Source: Halobacillus fulvus (lineage in GTDB: Bacteria > Bacillota > Bacilli > Bacillales > Halobacillaceae). Taken from it: a DNA stretch of 64,000 nt. Numbering within the stretch: the stretch's first letter is position 1; each line of letters starts with the position of its first letter. A program made the translations under genes and the position numbers. Below the pieces are notes generated by a model. The model was not told where the DNA came from. It made no database searches and saw nothing but the letters and a program-made list of their open reading frames with translations. The stretch is taken from contig SCFO01000002.1 in NCBI GenBank assembly GCA_004078665.1, positions 558,001 to 622,000 of the forward strand, written 5' to 3'. Below are positions 8,558 through 16,275 of the stretch, piece by piece.

Positions 8558-9454
8558 ATGACCGTATTCATTCAAGTCGTCTTACCCGTCCTGCTCATCT
8601 TCGGAGCGGGCTTCCTCATCCAAAAAATCGCCAAGCTTGATATCAAATCGATTTCGACGATCGCATTGTATGTCATGCTCCCATGCCTTGTGTTCCAAAC
8701 GTTTTATGAAGCGGAACTGAACAACGAGTACCTGATGATGGTCGTCTTCTCCGGGTTGCTTTTGATCAGCATCCTGTTCATCAACAAAGTCGTCGCCAAG
8801 GTGAAGAAGTACGATACGAAAATGGAGAGCGGTTTAATCCTATCGACCGCCTTCATGAACTCCGGAAACTACGGAGCACCGATCATCCTGTTCGCATTCG
8901 GCGAGGAAGGCTTCGTCTATTCCGTCTCCTTCCTCGTCCTGCAGGCGATCATCATGAACTTCTTCGGCGTCTATTATGCCGCTAAAGGAAGTGCAGGACT
9001 GAAGCTCGCCTTTTTGTCCGTTCTGAAAATGCCGCCGACCTATGCGGTCATTGTGGCACTGATCATGAATCTCGGCGGCCTGCCGGTTCCTGAAAACTTG
9101 ATGGGCAGCATCGATCTTCTCGCAGCCGCAACGATTCCAATGGTCATGGTCGTCCTCGGCATGCAGCTCGCAGAAATCACGATGGAGCGGATGGAATGGT
9201 CGAAAATCTCCTACGCATCCACCGTCAGACTGATCGCATCGCCTTTGATCGCTTTCGTCCTGACATTGATTTTGCCGATGAGCGATCTGATGGCAAGCGT
9301 CCTAATCGTTTCTGCCGCCATGCCATCTGCTGCAACGACGACAATTTACGCTGTCCAGTTCAACTCGAAGCCCGATCTAGTCTCGAGCATCACACTCATG
9401 ACCACCTTATTCAGCGTCGTCACCATCCCGATTTTGCTGATGATGTTTTTATAA
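8558..9454 (+). CDS. AEC family transporter (auxin efflux carrier / malate permease type), copy 1
   Basis: Integral membrane carrier of 298 residues with about ten membrane helices in two halves. Conserved segments include TAFMNSGNYGAPIILFAFGE (about residue 104) and the C-terminal SAAMPSAATTTIYAVQF. The substrate cannot be told from sequence; AEC proteins move organic anions, and its place 3 bp after dgoD suggests uptake or efflux of a sugar acid or an acidic end product. A close paralogue of equal length lies at 10230-11126. Confidence 0.85.
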   Translation: MTVFIQVVLPVLLIFGAGFLIQKIAKLDIKSISTIALYVMLPCLVFQTFYEAELNNEYLMMVVFSGLLLISILFINKVVAKVKKYDTKMESGLILSTAFMNSGNYGAPIILFAFGEEGFVYSVSFLVLQAIIMNFFGVYYAAKGSAGLKLAFLSVLKMPPTYAVIVALIMNLGGLPVPENLMGSIDLLAAATIPMVMVVLGMQLAEITMERMEWSKISYASTVRLIASPLIAFVLTLILPMSDLMASVLIVSAAMPSAATTTIYAVQFNSKPDLVSSITLMTTLFSVVTIPILLMMFL

Positions 9455-9475
9455 ACGACAGAAGGAGAGATGACA

Positions 9476-9736
9476 ATGGAACGTGTCAATAAAAAAGTGA
9501 CCGTGCACCTCGATGAAAAGCAGACGATCACAGAATTATCGCAAATCGTCCAACGCTACGATTCAGAAATCATTTTGAAAAAAGATGTGCAGGGAAGCTG
9601 GTACGAGGTCAACCTGAAAAGCTTCCTCGGCCTCATCAACCTGCGCCTCCAAAACGGAGATACGCTGCTCGTCGAATGTGTCGGGCAGGATGCGGAAGCG
9701 GCTTTTAAAGAAATCGAAGACTTTTTTTCTGAGTGA
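9476..9736 (+). CDS. HPr-family protein lacking the phosphorylatable histidine (Crh-like)
   Basis: Small cytoplasmic protein of 86 residues with the HPr fold pattern. The regulatory serine region is kept (VNLKSFLGLINL, compare HPr VNLKSIMGVMSL), and the C-terminal half follows HPr/Crh. The active-site His-15 with its HARPA motif is missing: the aligned stretch is DEKQTITELSQ. B. subtilis Crh has Gln at this site and acts only as a CcpA cofactor. This protein is more divergent than Crh. The start is the second of two close ATGs, 8 bp behind GGAG. It is last in the sugar-acid operon, before a strong terminator. Confidence 0.72.
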   Translation: MERVNKKVTVHLDEKQTITELSQIVQRYDSEIILKKDVQGSWYEVNLKSFLGLINLRLQNGDTLLVECVGQDAEAAFKEIEDFFSE

Positions 9737-9740
9737 GAGG

Positions 9741-9778
9741 GAGGACCGGCTGAAGCTGAATTCAGTCGGTCCTCTTTC
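9741..9778 (+). terminator. strong rho-independent terminator ending the sugar-acid operon
   Basis: Fourteen-base arms GAGGACCGGCTGAA (9741-9754) and TTCAGTCGGTCCTC (9761-9774) with one G-T pair and a 6-nt loop, then TTTC. It lies directly after the HPr-like gene. Confidence 0.8.
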
Positions 9779-9804
9779 AAATTACAGTCTACCCTCTGCA
9801 CGAT

Positions 9805-10080
9805 ATCATCCAGATTCGAAGATTTATCGGCCTACTGGAAATGAATCGTCCACTTTGCCCTGTTTATCATCCAAAATACGTGCTTTATCAGCCAGCACCT
9901 GACACGCCATAAAGGTGATCGTCCACAATTATGACAGTACGATCTGTCTTCTCTACCAATCAGTTCAGTTTCCGCAAAAATCGATCCACAAATTCTAAGA
10001 ATCAATCCGGAAAACAGAAGCGGTCCACTTTTACACCTAATCAGTCCACATCACTCCCCTTATCGTCCACACATCCAAGC
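9805..10080. repeat. degenerate 21-bp tandem array A (ATCRTCCA family)
   Basis: A core ATC(G/A)TCCA or ATCRATCCA recurs at 9805, 9826, 9845, 9866, 9887, 9918, 9980, 10001, 10040 and 10062. Spacing is mostly 19-22 bp, with one 31-bp step and two longer gaps. Between the cores the sequence varies freely. No coding frame of interest. The array fills the gap between the two AEC carriers. Same family as arrays B (24533) and C (35585). Confidence 0.8.
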
Positions 10081-10229
10081 AAACCCTCGTATAAACCGAG
10101 ACACATCCAAACTCGAGCTTTTCATCACCAGAGACAAAACCTAACTCCACCTTAAAAAAGGTGGGGATTCTTGTCGATTTCTGATAAAATAATAAGATTA
10201 TAGAAACAGAGAAAAAGGAGGCAGCACTC

Positions 10230-11126
10230 ATGACGATCTTCTTCCAAGTCGTCCTCCCCGTCATACTCGTGTTCTGTTCGGGGTACGTTTTACAAAAAAT
10301 CCTCCATCTTGAAATCAAGTCGATCTCGACCGTAGCCCTATACATCATGCTTCCGTGTCTCGTATTTGACACCTTTTATGCAGCGGACTTCGATCAAGAC
10401 TATTTCATGATGGTCGTCTTTTCCTTATTGCTTTTATTCGCAATTATCATCATCAATAAAATGGCAGCCAAAGCCCTCCGGTACGATACGCCGACCGAGA
10501 GCGGCGTCATTCTCTCGACCGCTTTTATGAACGCTGGGAATTACGGGGCACCGATCGTCCTTTTCGCATTCGGTGAAGAAGGGTTCGTGTACGCCGTCTC
10601 GTTCATGGTCCTTCAGCAAATCGTAATGAACTTCTTCGGCGTCTATTATGCCGCCAAAGGATCGGCCGGGATCAGCATGGCAATCAAGACCGTGTTGAAA
10701 ATGCCTCCGACACATGCCGTATGGCTCGCACTCTTGTTTAAGTACACGGGAATCTCCATTCCTGGGAATTTGATGTCGAGCGTCCAGCTCGTCGGAGATG
10801 CCCTCATTCCGACCGTCATGATCATGCTCGGCATGCAGCTCGCGAATATTACGGTGAAAAACTTGTCGTGGGATAAAATCTCTTACGCCGCCACTTTAAG
10901 ACTGGTCGGTTCACCACTGATTGCCTGGATGTTGACGATCATCCTGCCAATGAGTGATATGATGGCGAACGTGCTGATCGTTTCCGCCGCCATGCCGTCT
11001 GCCGCTACGACGACGATGTACGCCGTCCAGTTCGACTCTAAACCCGAGCTCGTCTCAAGCATCACGCTGATCACAACGCTGTTAAGCATCGTCACCATTC
11101 CGATCGTCTTAAATATCCTGACATAA
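10230..11126 (+). CDS. AEC family transporter, copy 2
   Basis: Second AEC carrier, 298 residues, exactly the same length as the carrier at 8558 and alignable without gaps. Nearly identical blocks include ESGVILSTAFMNAGNYGAPI, FFGVYYAAKGSAG and VLIVSAAMPSAATTTMYAVQ. The two are evidently a tandem duplication now separated by the HPr-like gene and array A. Preceded by AAAAAGGAGG and ended by a strong terminator. Probably its own transcription unit. Substrate unknown. Confidence 0.85.
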   Translation: MTIFFQVVLPVILVFCSGYVLQKILHLEIKSISTVALYIMLPCLVFDTFYAADFDQDYFMMVVFSLLLLFAIIIINKMAAKALRYDTPTESGVILSTAFMNAGNYGAPIVLFAFGEEGFVYAVSFMVLQQIVMNFFGVYYAAKGSAGISMAIKTVLKMPPTHAVWLALLFKYTGISIPGNLMSSVQLVGDALIPTVMIMLGMQLANITVKNLSWDKISYAATLRLVGSPLIAWMLTIILPMSDMMANVLIVSAAMPSAATTTMYAVQFDSKPELVSSITLITTLLSIVTIPIVLNILT

Positions 11127-11175
11127 AACAAGAAGGAGAGTCCCTTATGATTCGGACTCTCCTTCTTGTTTTTTC
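11127..11175. terminator. bidirectional terminator between AEC copy 2 and the minus-strand genes
   Basis: Seventeen-base perfect arms beginning AACAAGAAGGAGAGTCC (11127-11143) and ending at 11170, then TTTTTC on the plus strand. It starts right after the AEC stop. The minus-strand ORF at 11145-11327 ends inside the stem, so the hairpin also encodes that protein's last residues. Confidence 0.85.
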
Positions 11176-11327
11176 TTATTCCGCTGTTCCTTGAAGAACA
11201 TATAAATATTACCGAATACGAACGCAATCGAAATCATCATCGCAAACGATGATAACTCCACAAAATCTGTAAACCATCCAATCAGAACATATCCGGTGAA
11301 AAACAATGCAAACAGTAAATAAAACAA
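11145..11327 (-). CDS. small two-helix membrane protein, function unknown
   Basis: Sixty residues: two predicted membrane helices (about 2-20 and 28-46) and a highly charged tail, KEQRNKKKQEGESES. The start would be TTG at 11327 behind GGAAAGGAAGAG. The last codons lie in the terminator hairpin shared with the converging AEC gene. I do not recognise the family. The helices and basic/acidic tail make chance unlikely, but length and TTG start keep confidence moderate. Confidence 0.5.
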   Translation of the reverse strand: MFYLLFALFFTGYVLIGWFTDFVELSSFAMMISIAFVFGNIYMFFKEQRNKKKQEGESES

Positions 11328-11369
11328 TGCTCTCTTCCTTTCCTTGTGAACCTATCCCCCATCATAACA

Positions 11370-11654
11370 TTATTCTGGAGGATACATGAAAAAACGATAG
11401 ACGGTGAACTCATTCCCTTCGACAATATCAAATGACTCGATCGTAAGAGAAGGATAACGCGTCCCGTTTGTCAGTTCAATCGAAAGCTCGAGGACATAAT
11501 CCTTATTTTCTAAGTAGGGAAGCGGGTGCGGGTTGACGATTTCGACCATCCATTCATAGTCGAGCTGCTCCAAAAAAGCGTGGGTGTATCGCGTCGGGGT
11601 CTCGTCCAGCCAAATTTTCGATAGAGGGTACAGATCGCGAGAGTAGGATTGCAA
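11370..11654 (-). CDS. conserved-looking hypothetical protein, 94 aa
   Basis: Soluble 94-residue protein, rich in aromatic and acidic residues, with no signal peptide or membrane segment. It starts at TTG behind ACGGAGG (5-6 bp spacing), a convincing ribosome binding site. It lies 53 bp downstream of the sigma-like gene on the same strand and may be cotranscribed with it. Family not recognised. Confidence 0.55.
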   Translation of the reverse strand: MQSYSRDLYPLSKIWLDETPTRYTHAFLEQLDYEWMVEIVNPHPLPYLENKDYVLELSIELTNGTRYPSLTIESFDIVEGNEFTVYRFFMYPPE

Positions 11655-11707
11655 TAGAATTCCTCCGTTATGTCGGGATACCTATTAATTTTCCCTTAAA
11701 CTCTTCC

Positions 11708-12163
11708 TTATAAACAGATTTTATCGCGAAGAATATGCCGGGTCCGTTTGATCGTGGAAGAACTGACATCTGTCATCGAGAGGATCGGGGATAGTTTATA
11801 CCCTTGATAATATAGGTGACAAACTTTCGATTCGAAGGGTGTGAGAGAGCGGTGGACATCGAGAAGCAGCAGACGTTCGTCCAACTCTTCCTGATGGGGG
11901 GCGGATAATGTAGGGGTTAACTTCTTTAGGGTAAGGTCGTAAAGTTGTTCTTTACGGAAGTAGGTTTGGATGTGGTGGCTGAATTTGTAGGAAAAGTAAG
12001 TGGAGAACTTTGCTTTTTGCGGATCATATTTACGTTCGCAATGGGAGAAGATGATGTAAGCTTCCTGAATGAGATCTTCATAGAATTCGAACGACCTCCA
12101 TTTTTTTAATAAAGCGTAGACGAGCTTTTCGACATCTGCATAGGTTGGTTGATTTTTTTTCAT
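11708..12163 (-). CDS. sigma-70 family RNA polymerase sigma factor, small
   Basis: 151 residues with sigma region 2 (FYEDLIQEAYIIFSHCERKY through FSTYFSYKFSHHIQTYFRKE, about residues 27-72) and a C-terminal region 4-like helix-turn-helix (SLTPFESKVCHLYYQGYKL, then DVSSSTIKRTRHIL). Region 3 is absent. AGGAGG lies 5 bp before ATG. No anti-sigma gene is evident beside it. It diverges from another small sigma factor at 12360, an unusual pairing. The target regulon cannot be read from this window. Confidence 0.75.
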   Translation of the reverse strand: MKKNQPTYADVEKLVYALLKKWRSFEFYEDLIQEAYIIFSHCERKYDPQKAKFSTYFSYKFSHHIQTYFRKEQLYDLTLKKLTPTLSAPHQEELDERLLLLDVHRSLTPFESKVCHLYYQGYKLSPILSMTDVSSSTIKRTRHILRDKICL

Positions 12164-12359
12164 TCATACCTCCTGATTAAGACATACCATTATTATCCTA
12201 AAAAAGAGTCGAAAAAGGAAGTTTCTCTAGTTAAAAATCAATTTTTTAATAGAAAAATATAACAAAATTTAATTTTTTATCCATTTTGTGACACCGAATG
12301 AGTAAGTTCTAGCGATTATAAAAGTAGAAGGACATTTTATTCAAAAGGTGGAGATCATT

Positions 12360-12848
12360 ATGAATGGACAAACGTTCGAAGAGATTTTGCAGGAAAACGA
12401 AGCACGGATTCATTTTCACATCCGCAGGCTCGGTATTGTCGATCCGGAAGGGGAATTTTTTGCAGAAGGACAATTAGCGTTGTGGCAGGCATGGAGAGCC
12501 TTCGATCCAGACCGTGGAAGTTTTTCACCGTATCTCAATGCTAAAATCAGGCAGGCGTTGATGGATCATATTAAAAGAAAGAAGCGCGATCAGCGCAATG
12601 ATGAAGTACATATGCAGCAGGTTCTCCAGTATGGGCAGCACATCACGGAAATGGACATTCGGGATGAAGAAATTTGGGAAAGGGTACGAGCTATTCTTTC
12701 CGACAACCAGTGGAAATGGGTACATTACTACATCATCCATGATTACTCCGTCGAACAGATTGCGGCGATCGAAGGAGTAAGTCGGGACGCCGTCAAAAAC
12801 TGGGGACGTCACGCAAGAAATAAACTGCGGGCACGGCTCGAGGCATAA
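12360..12848 (+). CDS. sigma-70 family RNA polymerase sigma factor, small
   Basis: 162 residues with region 2 (ARIHFHIRRLG, EGQLALWQAWRAFDPDRGSF, YLNAKIRQALMDHIKRKKRD) and region 4 helix-turn-helix (HDYSVEQIAAIEGVSRDAVK, then NWGRHARNKLRARL). The frame opens at GTG 12348, but that GTG is part of the AAAGGTGGAG ribosome binding site, so ATG 12360 is taken. No anti-sigma partner is adjacent. Divergent from the sigma-like gene at 12163, sharing a very AT-rich 196-bp control region. Similar short factors in Bacillaceae act in minor stress or competence regulons; the role here is unknown. Confidence 0.78.
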   Translation: MNGQTFEEILQENEARIHFHIRRLGIVDPEGEFFAEGQLALWQAWRAFDPDRGSFSPYLNAKIRQALMDHIKRKKRDQRNDEVHMQQVLQYGQHITEMDIRDEEIWERVRAILSDNQWKWVHYYIIHDYSVEQIAAIEGVSRDAVKNWGRHARNKLRARLEA

Positions 12849-12850
12849 GA

Positions 12851-12880
12851 AAAAGCACAAGACCAAAGTCTCATGCTTTT
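12851..12880. terminator. probable terminator after sigma factor
   Basis: AAAAGCA...GAC stem with GTC...TGCTTTT, two internal mismatches, and T runs on both sides. It could serve the sigma gene and the converging gene at 12946. Confidence 0.5.
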
Positions 12881-12945
12881 CCTTCCGTTGGAAATATATC
12901 AGGTTATAAACCTTGTATAGAGAACGTTTTCATTTTTTATGTCTA

Positions 12946-13323
12946 TTACTTCTCTATAGTCAGATTGATTTTACTCAATCCCATGGCTTGCGCAGCCTTA
13001 ATCATTCGGGCCACTTCTTTCTCAGCTTCGTGAATCGGAACGTCGTTTCTTGAAATGCTCAAGGTTGTCCCCGCTGGTTTTTCCTCTTTGTTCAAATCTT
13101 CAGTAACCCCTTCAAAAGGCGCTGCAACAGTGGATCTGTACTCCACATCTTCGACTTGATGCGAGCGGTTGACTCTGCCGCGGATCTTACGTCCGTGGTA
13201 GACGACACTCGCATAAGGACAGCCGGTCTCAGCAGAAATTTCGCGATAATTTTTATCTGTTTCTCCAATCAATCGCTTCACTTCGCTAAGATCATAATCA
13301 TACTGTTTACTTTTCTTAGCCAT
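12946..13323 (-). CDS. hypothetical protein with N-terminal helix-turn-helix-like region, 125 aa
   Basis: The start is placed at ATG 13323 (MAKKSKQYDYDL) behind AAGGGG; the open frame runs 11 codons further upstream without a good site. The N-terminal part, DLSEVKRLIGETDKNYREIS and the residues after it (about 10-45), looks like a helix-turn-helix with an Arg-rich recognition region. The C-terminal half is acidic and ends KINLTIEK. No membrane segment. Family not recognised; a small DNA-binding protein is my guess. Confidence 0.6.
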   Translation of the reverse strand: MAKKSKQYDYDLSEVKRLIGETDKNYREISAETGCPYASVVYHGRKIRGRVNRSHQVEDVEYRSTVAAPFEGVTEDLNKEEKPAGTTLSISRNDVPIHEAEKEVARMIKAAQAMGLSKINLTIEK

Positions 13324-13471
13324 TGTAAATCCCCTTTTTTCTTGTTTTCTAAACACATTGTATACCTAATTTAAATGAAATCATAGTATCAGGTGATAAT
13401 TTTTAAGAATCTTTTGTATATCATATGTGTTCGTGTAAAATACTAGTATAGTAAGTACGGATAAAGAAAGA

Positions 13472-14020
13472 GTGAAAGACTTGAAAAAATATGTACTCCT
13501 AGCTTTTCCAGTTGCCATCATGGCTATACTTTTTATTTTTTCATCACAGCCTTACCATGAACAAGATTTGAGACCCACGATGAATGCCTGGTTCGACCTC
13601 GAGCCCTTAAGGCCGCTTCTTGAACCGGTATCGATTCCCTATCAAGGAGACAGGATCACGCTTGAGTCTCACGGTGTAGCTGGCTTAATCGAATTCATCA
13701 TCCGGAAGTCCGCCCATTTTTTCATCTACTTCGCCTTGATGATTGCCGTATTTCTAACGCTTAAGGAATGGTGGAGAACGAAGCTCATTCATCTGCTCAC
13801 AGCTTCATTCCTATTTACAATCGCCTATGCCGCATCCGATGAATACCACCAGTCCCTGACCCCGAACCGGACTCCTTATGTAGGGGATGTCATCCTTGAT
13901 GGAGTAGGCGCACTCTCGGCAGGTCTTCTAATCGGTCTTGTGTACTGGAGACGCAAATCGGTTCGTCAGAAAGAGAAGAATCCGAAGACGAAATTTAGTT
14001 CTACTACATTCGAAAATTGA
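13472..14020 (+). CDS. VanZ-like family membrane protein
   Basis: 182 residues. An N-terminal membrane helix ends in the FIFSSQ motif, a periplasmic-side loop follows, then three more helices. VanZ-family signatures are RKSAHFFIYFALMI (about residue 73) and ASDEYHQSLTPNRTPYVGDV (about 121). VanZ-like proteins occur widely in Firmicutes, mostly with unknown function; a link to glycopeptide tolerance should not be assumed. The start may be GTG 13472 or TTG 13481, as both ribosome binding sites are weak. The basic tail is followed by repeat copy 2. Confidence 0.82.
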   Translation: MKDLKKYVLLAFPVAIMAILFIFSSQPYHEQDLRPTMNAWFDLEPLRPLLEPVSIPYQGDRITLESHGVAGLIEFIIRKSAHFFIYFALMIAVFLTLKEWWRTKLIHLLTASFLFTIAYAASDEYHQSLTPNRTPYVGDVILDGVGALSAGLLIGLVYWRRKSVRQKEKNPKTKFSSTTFEN

Positions 14021-14113
14021 AAATAGACAGACGACTCTATCTTTTTATCGGATAATTCGACACACTTTTTAACTATCTAGAAATAATAAAAAAAGGGATT
14101 CCATGGTTTTAAA

Positions 14114-14264
14114 AAGGAGAGGGAGGAACGAGAAATGAGTGGCTTTCTCCGGGGTGGACGCTGAGCATCCTAGGGCTAGTACCCTCTGAGTTCTCCTTTG
14201 TCCTTACATCCCACAGGAGTTCCCTATTTCCTGATTTGCATGTGCTAGTAAGCTTAACGGAAAG
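14114..14264 (-). repeat. palindromic intergenic element, copy 2 (degenerate)
   Basis: Eroded copy of the ~170-bp element. Recognisable parts in order are AAATGAGTGGCTTTC, GGACGCTGAGCATCCT, CCCACAGGAGT and the right outer end AACGGAAAGC (14256-14265). The left outer end is not clear. Orientation matches copies 3 and 5. It lies between the VanZ-like gene and the thrB terminator. Confidence 0.6.
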
Positions 14265-14266
14265 CG

Positions 14267-14307
14267 AAAAGAAACCTGGCGACTTCATCGTACGCCAGGT
14301 TTCTTTT
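14267..14307 (-). terminator. rho-independent terminator of the threonine operon
   Basis: Perfect 15-base arms AAAAGAAACCTGGCG (14267-14281) and CGCCAGGTTTCTTTT (14293-14307). On the minus strand the stem ends in a T run, four bp after the thrB stop. Confidence 0.85.
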
Positions 14308-14310
14308 GTA

Positions 14311-15222
14311 TTATTTTGTTAACGAGTTACAAACCGTTTTCACACCATCCAGATCTACCGCAAGATTATTGACCTGATAGCCCTCAAGCTTCGACGCCAA
14401 ATCCTTGAACTTCGCGTGATCCAAATCATTGAACAGAGCGACCATCGTCGGGCCGGCTCCGCTGATGTAAAGGCCGAGTGAACCATGCTCTTCGAATAGG
14501 CGGCTCACATGGTTGAACCCTGGAATCAGCTGCTTCCGGTAAGGCTGGTGCCACTGATCCTGCTTCATCATTTTTCCGGCAAGCGCCCAGTCCTGAGTCG
14601 CGAGTGCCGCCACAAGGACATTCGCCGTACCGCTCGCATGGACAGCCTGCTTATATGGAATCGATGTCGGCAACAGGTCGCGCGCTTTTTCCGTCTCTAA
14701 ATGATAAGAAGGGATGACGGCGACCCAGCTCAAGGTTTCAAGACCTTTTGTAAAACGAACGAAGTCAAGGTTGTCTCCATCGTAGTTCGAAATCATGATG
14801 CCACCATAAATCGCAGGGGCGACATTGTCTGGGTGACCTTCGATATCGCAGGCAATCTGGAGTTTGTCATACTTGCTCATACTCAAATCGAGAATCTCAT
14901 TGGCGAGCTCAATCCCTCCGACAACAGCCGTTGATGAGCTCCCGAGACCGCGGGCAATCGGGACGTCATTCGTCAAATGGACGTGGTAGGGAGGAAGAGA
15001 ATCGTATCCGTGAGCATTTGCCGTGTATATAGCGGATTTGTAAATCAGATTATCTTTTCCGGACGGGATGTGGCTTGTGTCCTGCTCCGGCACTTCGAAA
15101 AACCATTCGTCAGCAGGCTCACAGTCAAGCGTCACATACTTCGTCAAAGCGATCCCGATCGAATCGAATCCGGGTCCTAAGTTCGCTGATGTTGCGGGAA
15201 CATAAATCTGGAACGCGCTCAT
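14311..15222 (-). CDS. thrB: homoserine kinase
   Basis: GHMP-family kinase making O-phosphohomoserine from homoserine, the substrate of ThrC. It has 303 residues, with [19 protein letters not shown] at the N-terminus, the ATP-binding [16 protein letters not shown] (about residue 90) and the [13 protein letters not shown] motif near 131. The C-terminal [12 protein letters not shown] also fits. Its ATG overlaps the thrC stop by 4 bp, so it is the last gene of hom-thrC-thrB, the same order as in B. subtilis. Confidence 0.96.
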   Translation of the reverse strand: MSAFQIYVPATSANLGPGFDSIGIALTKYVTLDCEPADEWFFEVPEQDTSHIPSGKDNLIYKSAIYTANAHGYDSLPPYHVHLTNDVPIARGLGSSSTAVVGGIELANEILDLSMSKYDKLQIACDIEGHPDNVAPAIYGGIMISNYDGDNLDFVRFTKGLETLSWVAVIPSYHLETEKARDLLPTSIPYKQAVHASGTANVLVAALATQDWALAGKMMKQDQWHQPYRKQLIPGFNHVSRLFEEHGSLGLYISGAGPTMVALFNDLDHAKFKDLASKLEGYQVNNLAVDLDGVKTVCNSLTK

Positions 15223-16274
15223 GACTTAACACCTGACACCGCCGCTGCAAACTGCTCGATATCATTTTCGATAACCATAGGTTTCACAGGGCTAGTATCG
15301 ATGGCTGTATTCGGATCCTTCAGGCCGTTTCCAGTCAGGACGTGAACGACTTTCGCACCTTGTGGAATCGTTCCGTCTTTCACCTTTTTGATTGTACCGG
15401 CAAGAGAAGCACAGGACGCAGGCTCTGCAAAAATCCCTTCTTTTCTTGCGAGCAGCTGATACGCTTCGACGATTTCATCATCTGTCACTTCGTCAATCAG
15501 ACCGCCAGATTCTTCCTTCGCTTGAACAGCTTTATCCCAGCTTGCCGGGTTACCGATCCGGATGGCTGTAGCGAGTGTTTCTGGATTTTCGATGACTTCA
15601 TTACGGACGATCGCAGCAGAACCGCTGGCCTCAAAGCCCATCATCTTCGGAAGCTTATAACCTAGACGCTCATGATATTCCTTGAACCCTTTCCAATAAG
15701 CCGTAATGTTGCCGGCATTTCCAACAGGAATCGAAAGGATGTCAGGTGCATCACCAAGGACGTCACAGACTTCGAAAGCGGCCGTCTTTTGTCCTTCGAT
15801 CCGATACGGATTCAACGAGTTGACGAGTGTGACCGGTTCTTTTTCTGCAATCTCACGCACCATCTTCAAAGCCTGGTCGAAATTCCCTTTGATCGCAAAA
15901 ATTTCGGCCCCGTACATGACAGCTTGCGCCAGTTTACCTTGGGCGATTTTGCCGTCCGGGATGACGACGATACAACGTAGGCCTGCACGGGCAGCGAAGG
16001 CCGCAGCGGCAGCGGACGTGTTCCCGGTGGAAGCACAGATGACCGCTTTCGAACCATCTTCAATCGCTTTGGCCATCGCCATCACCATCCCACGGTCCTT
16101 GAATGAGCCGGTCGGGTTCGCTCCATCAAACTTGACGTACCCTTCGATCCCGAGCTCTTCAGATAGCGTCGGAATCGGCAGTAACGGTGTATTCCCTTCA
16201 TGAAGGGTTAAACTTGGAGTCTTGTCTGTCACGGGTAAAAAATCACGATAATGATGAAGCAATCCTTGCCACAT
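15219..16274 (-). CDS. thrC: threonine synthase
   Basis: PLP enzyme converting O-phosphohomoserine to threonine. 351 residues, the short Bacillus-type form. The PLP lysine lies in [18 protein letters not shown] (about residue 55), followed by [19 protein letters not shown]; the phosphate-binding glycine loop is [22 protein letters not shown] lies 6 bp before ATG. It sits 1 bp after hom and overlaps thrB by 4 bp. Confidence 0.96.
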   Translation of the reverse strand: MWQGLLHHYRDFLPVTDKTPSLTLHEGNTPLLPIPTLSEELGIEGYVKFDGANPTGSFKDRGMVMAMAKAIEDGSKAVICASTGNTSAAAAAFAARAGLRCIVVIPDGKIAQGKLAQAVMYGAEIFAIKGNFDQALKMVREIAEKEPVTLVNSLNPYRIEGQKTAAFEVCDVLGDAPDILSIPVGNAGNITAYWKGFKEYHERLGYKLPKMMGFEASGSAAIVRNEVIENPETLATAIRIGNPASWDKAVQAKEESGGLIDEVTDDEIVEAYQLLARKEGIFAEPASCASLAGTIKKVKDGTIPQGAKVVHVLTGNGLKDPNTAIDTSPVKPMVIENDIEQFAAAVSGVKS

Positions 16275-16275
16275 C

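Noticed and set aside
13472-14020. Glycopeptide (teicoplanin) resistance by VanZ
   Set aside because: Only the VanZ-like family is supported; no other van gene is nearby and most members are not resistance genes.
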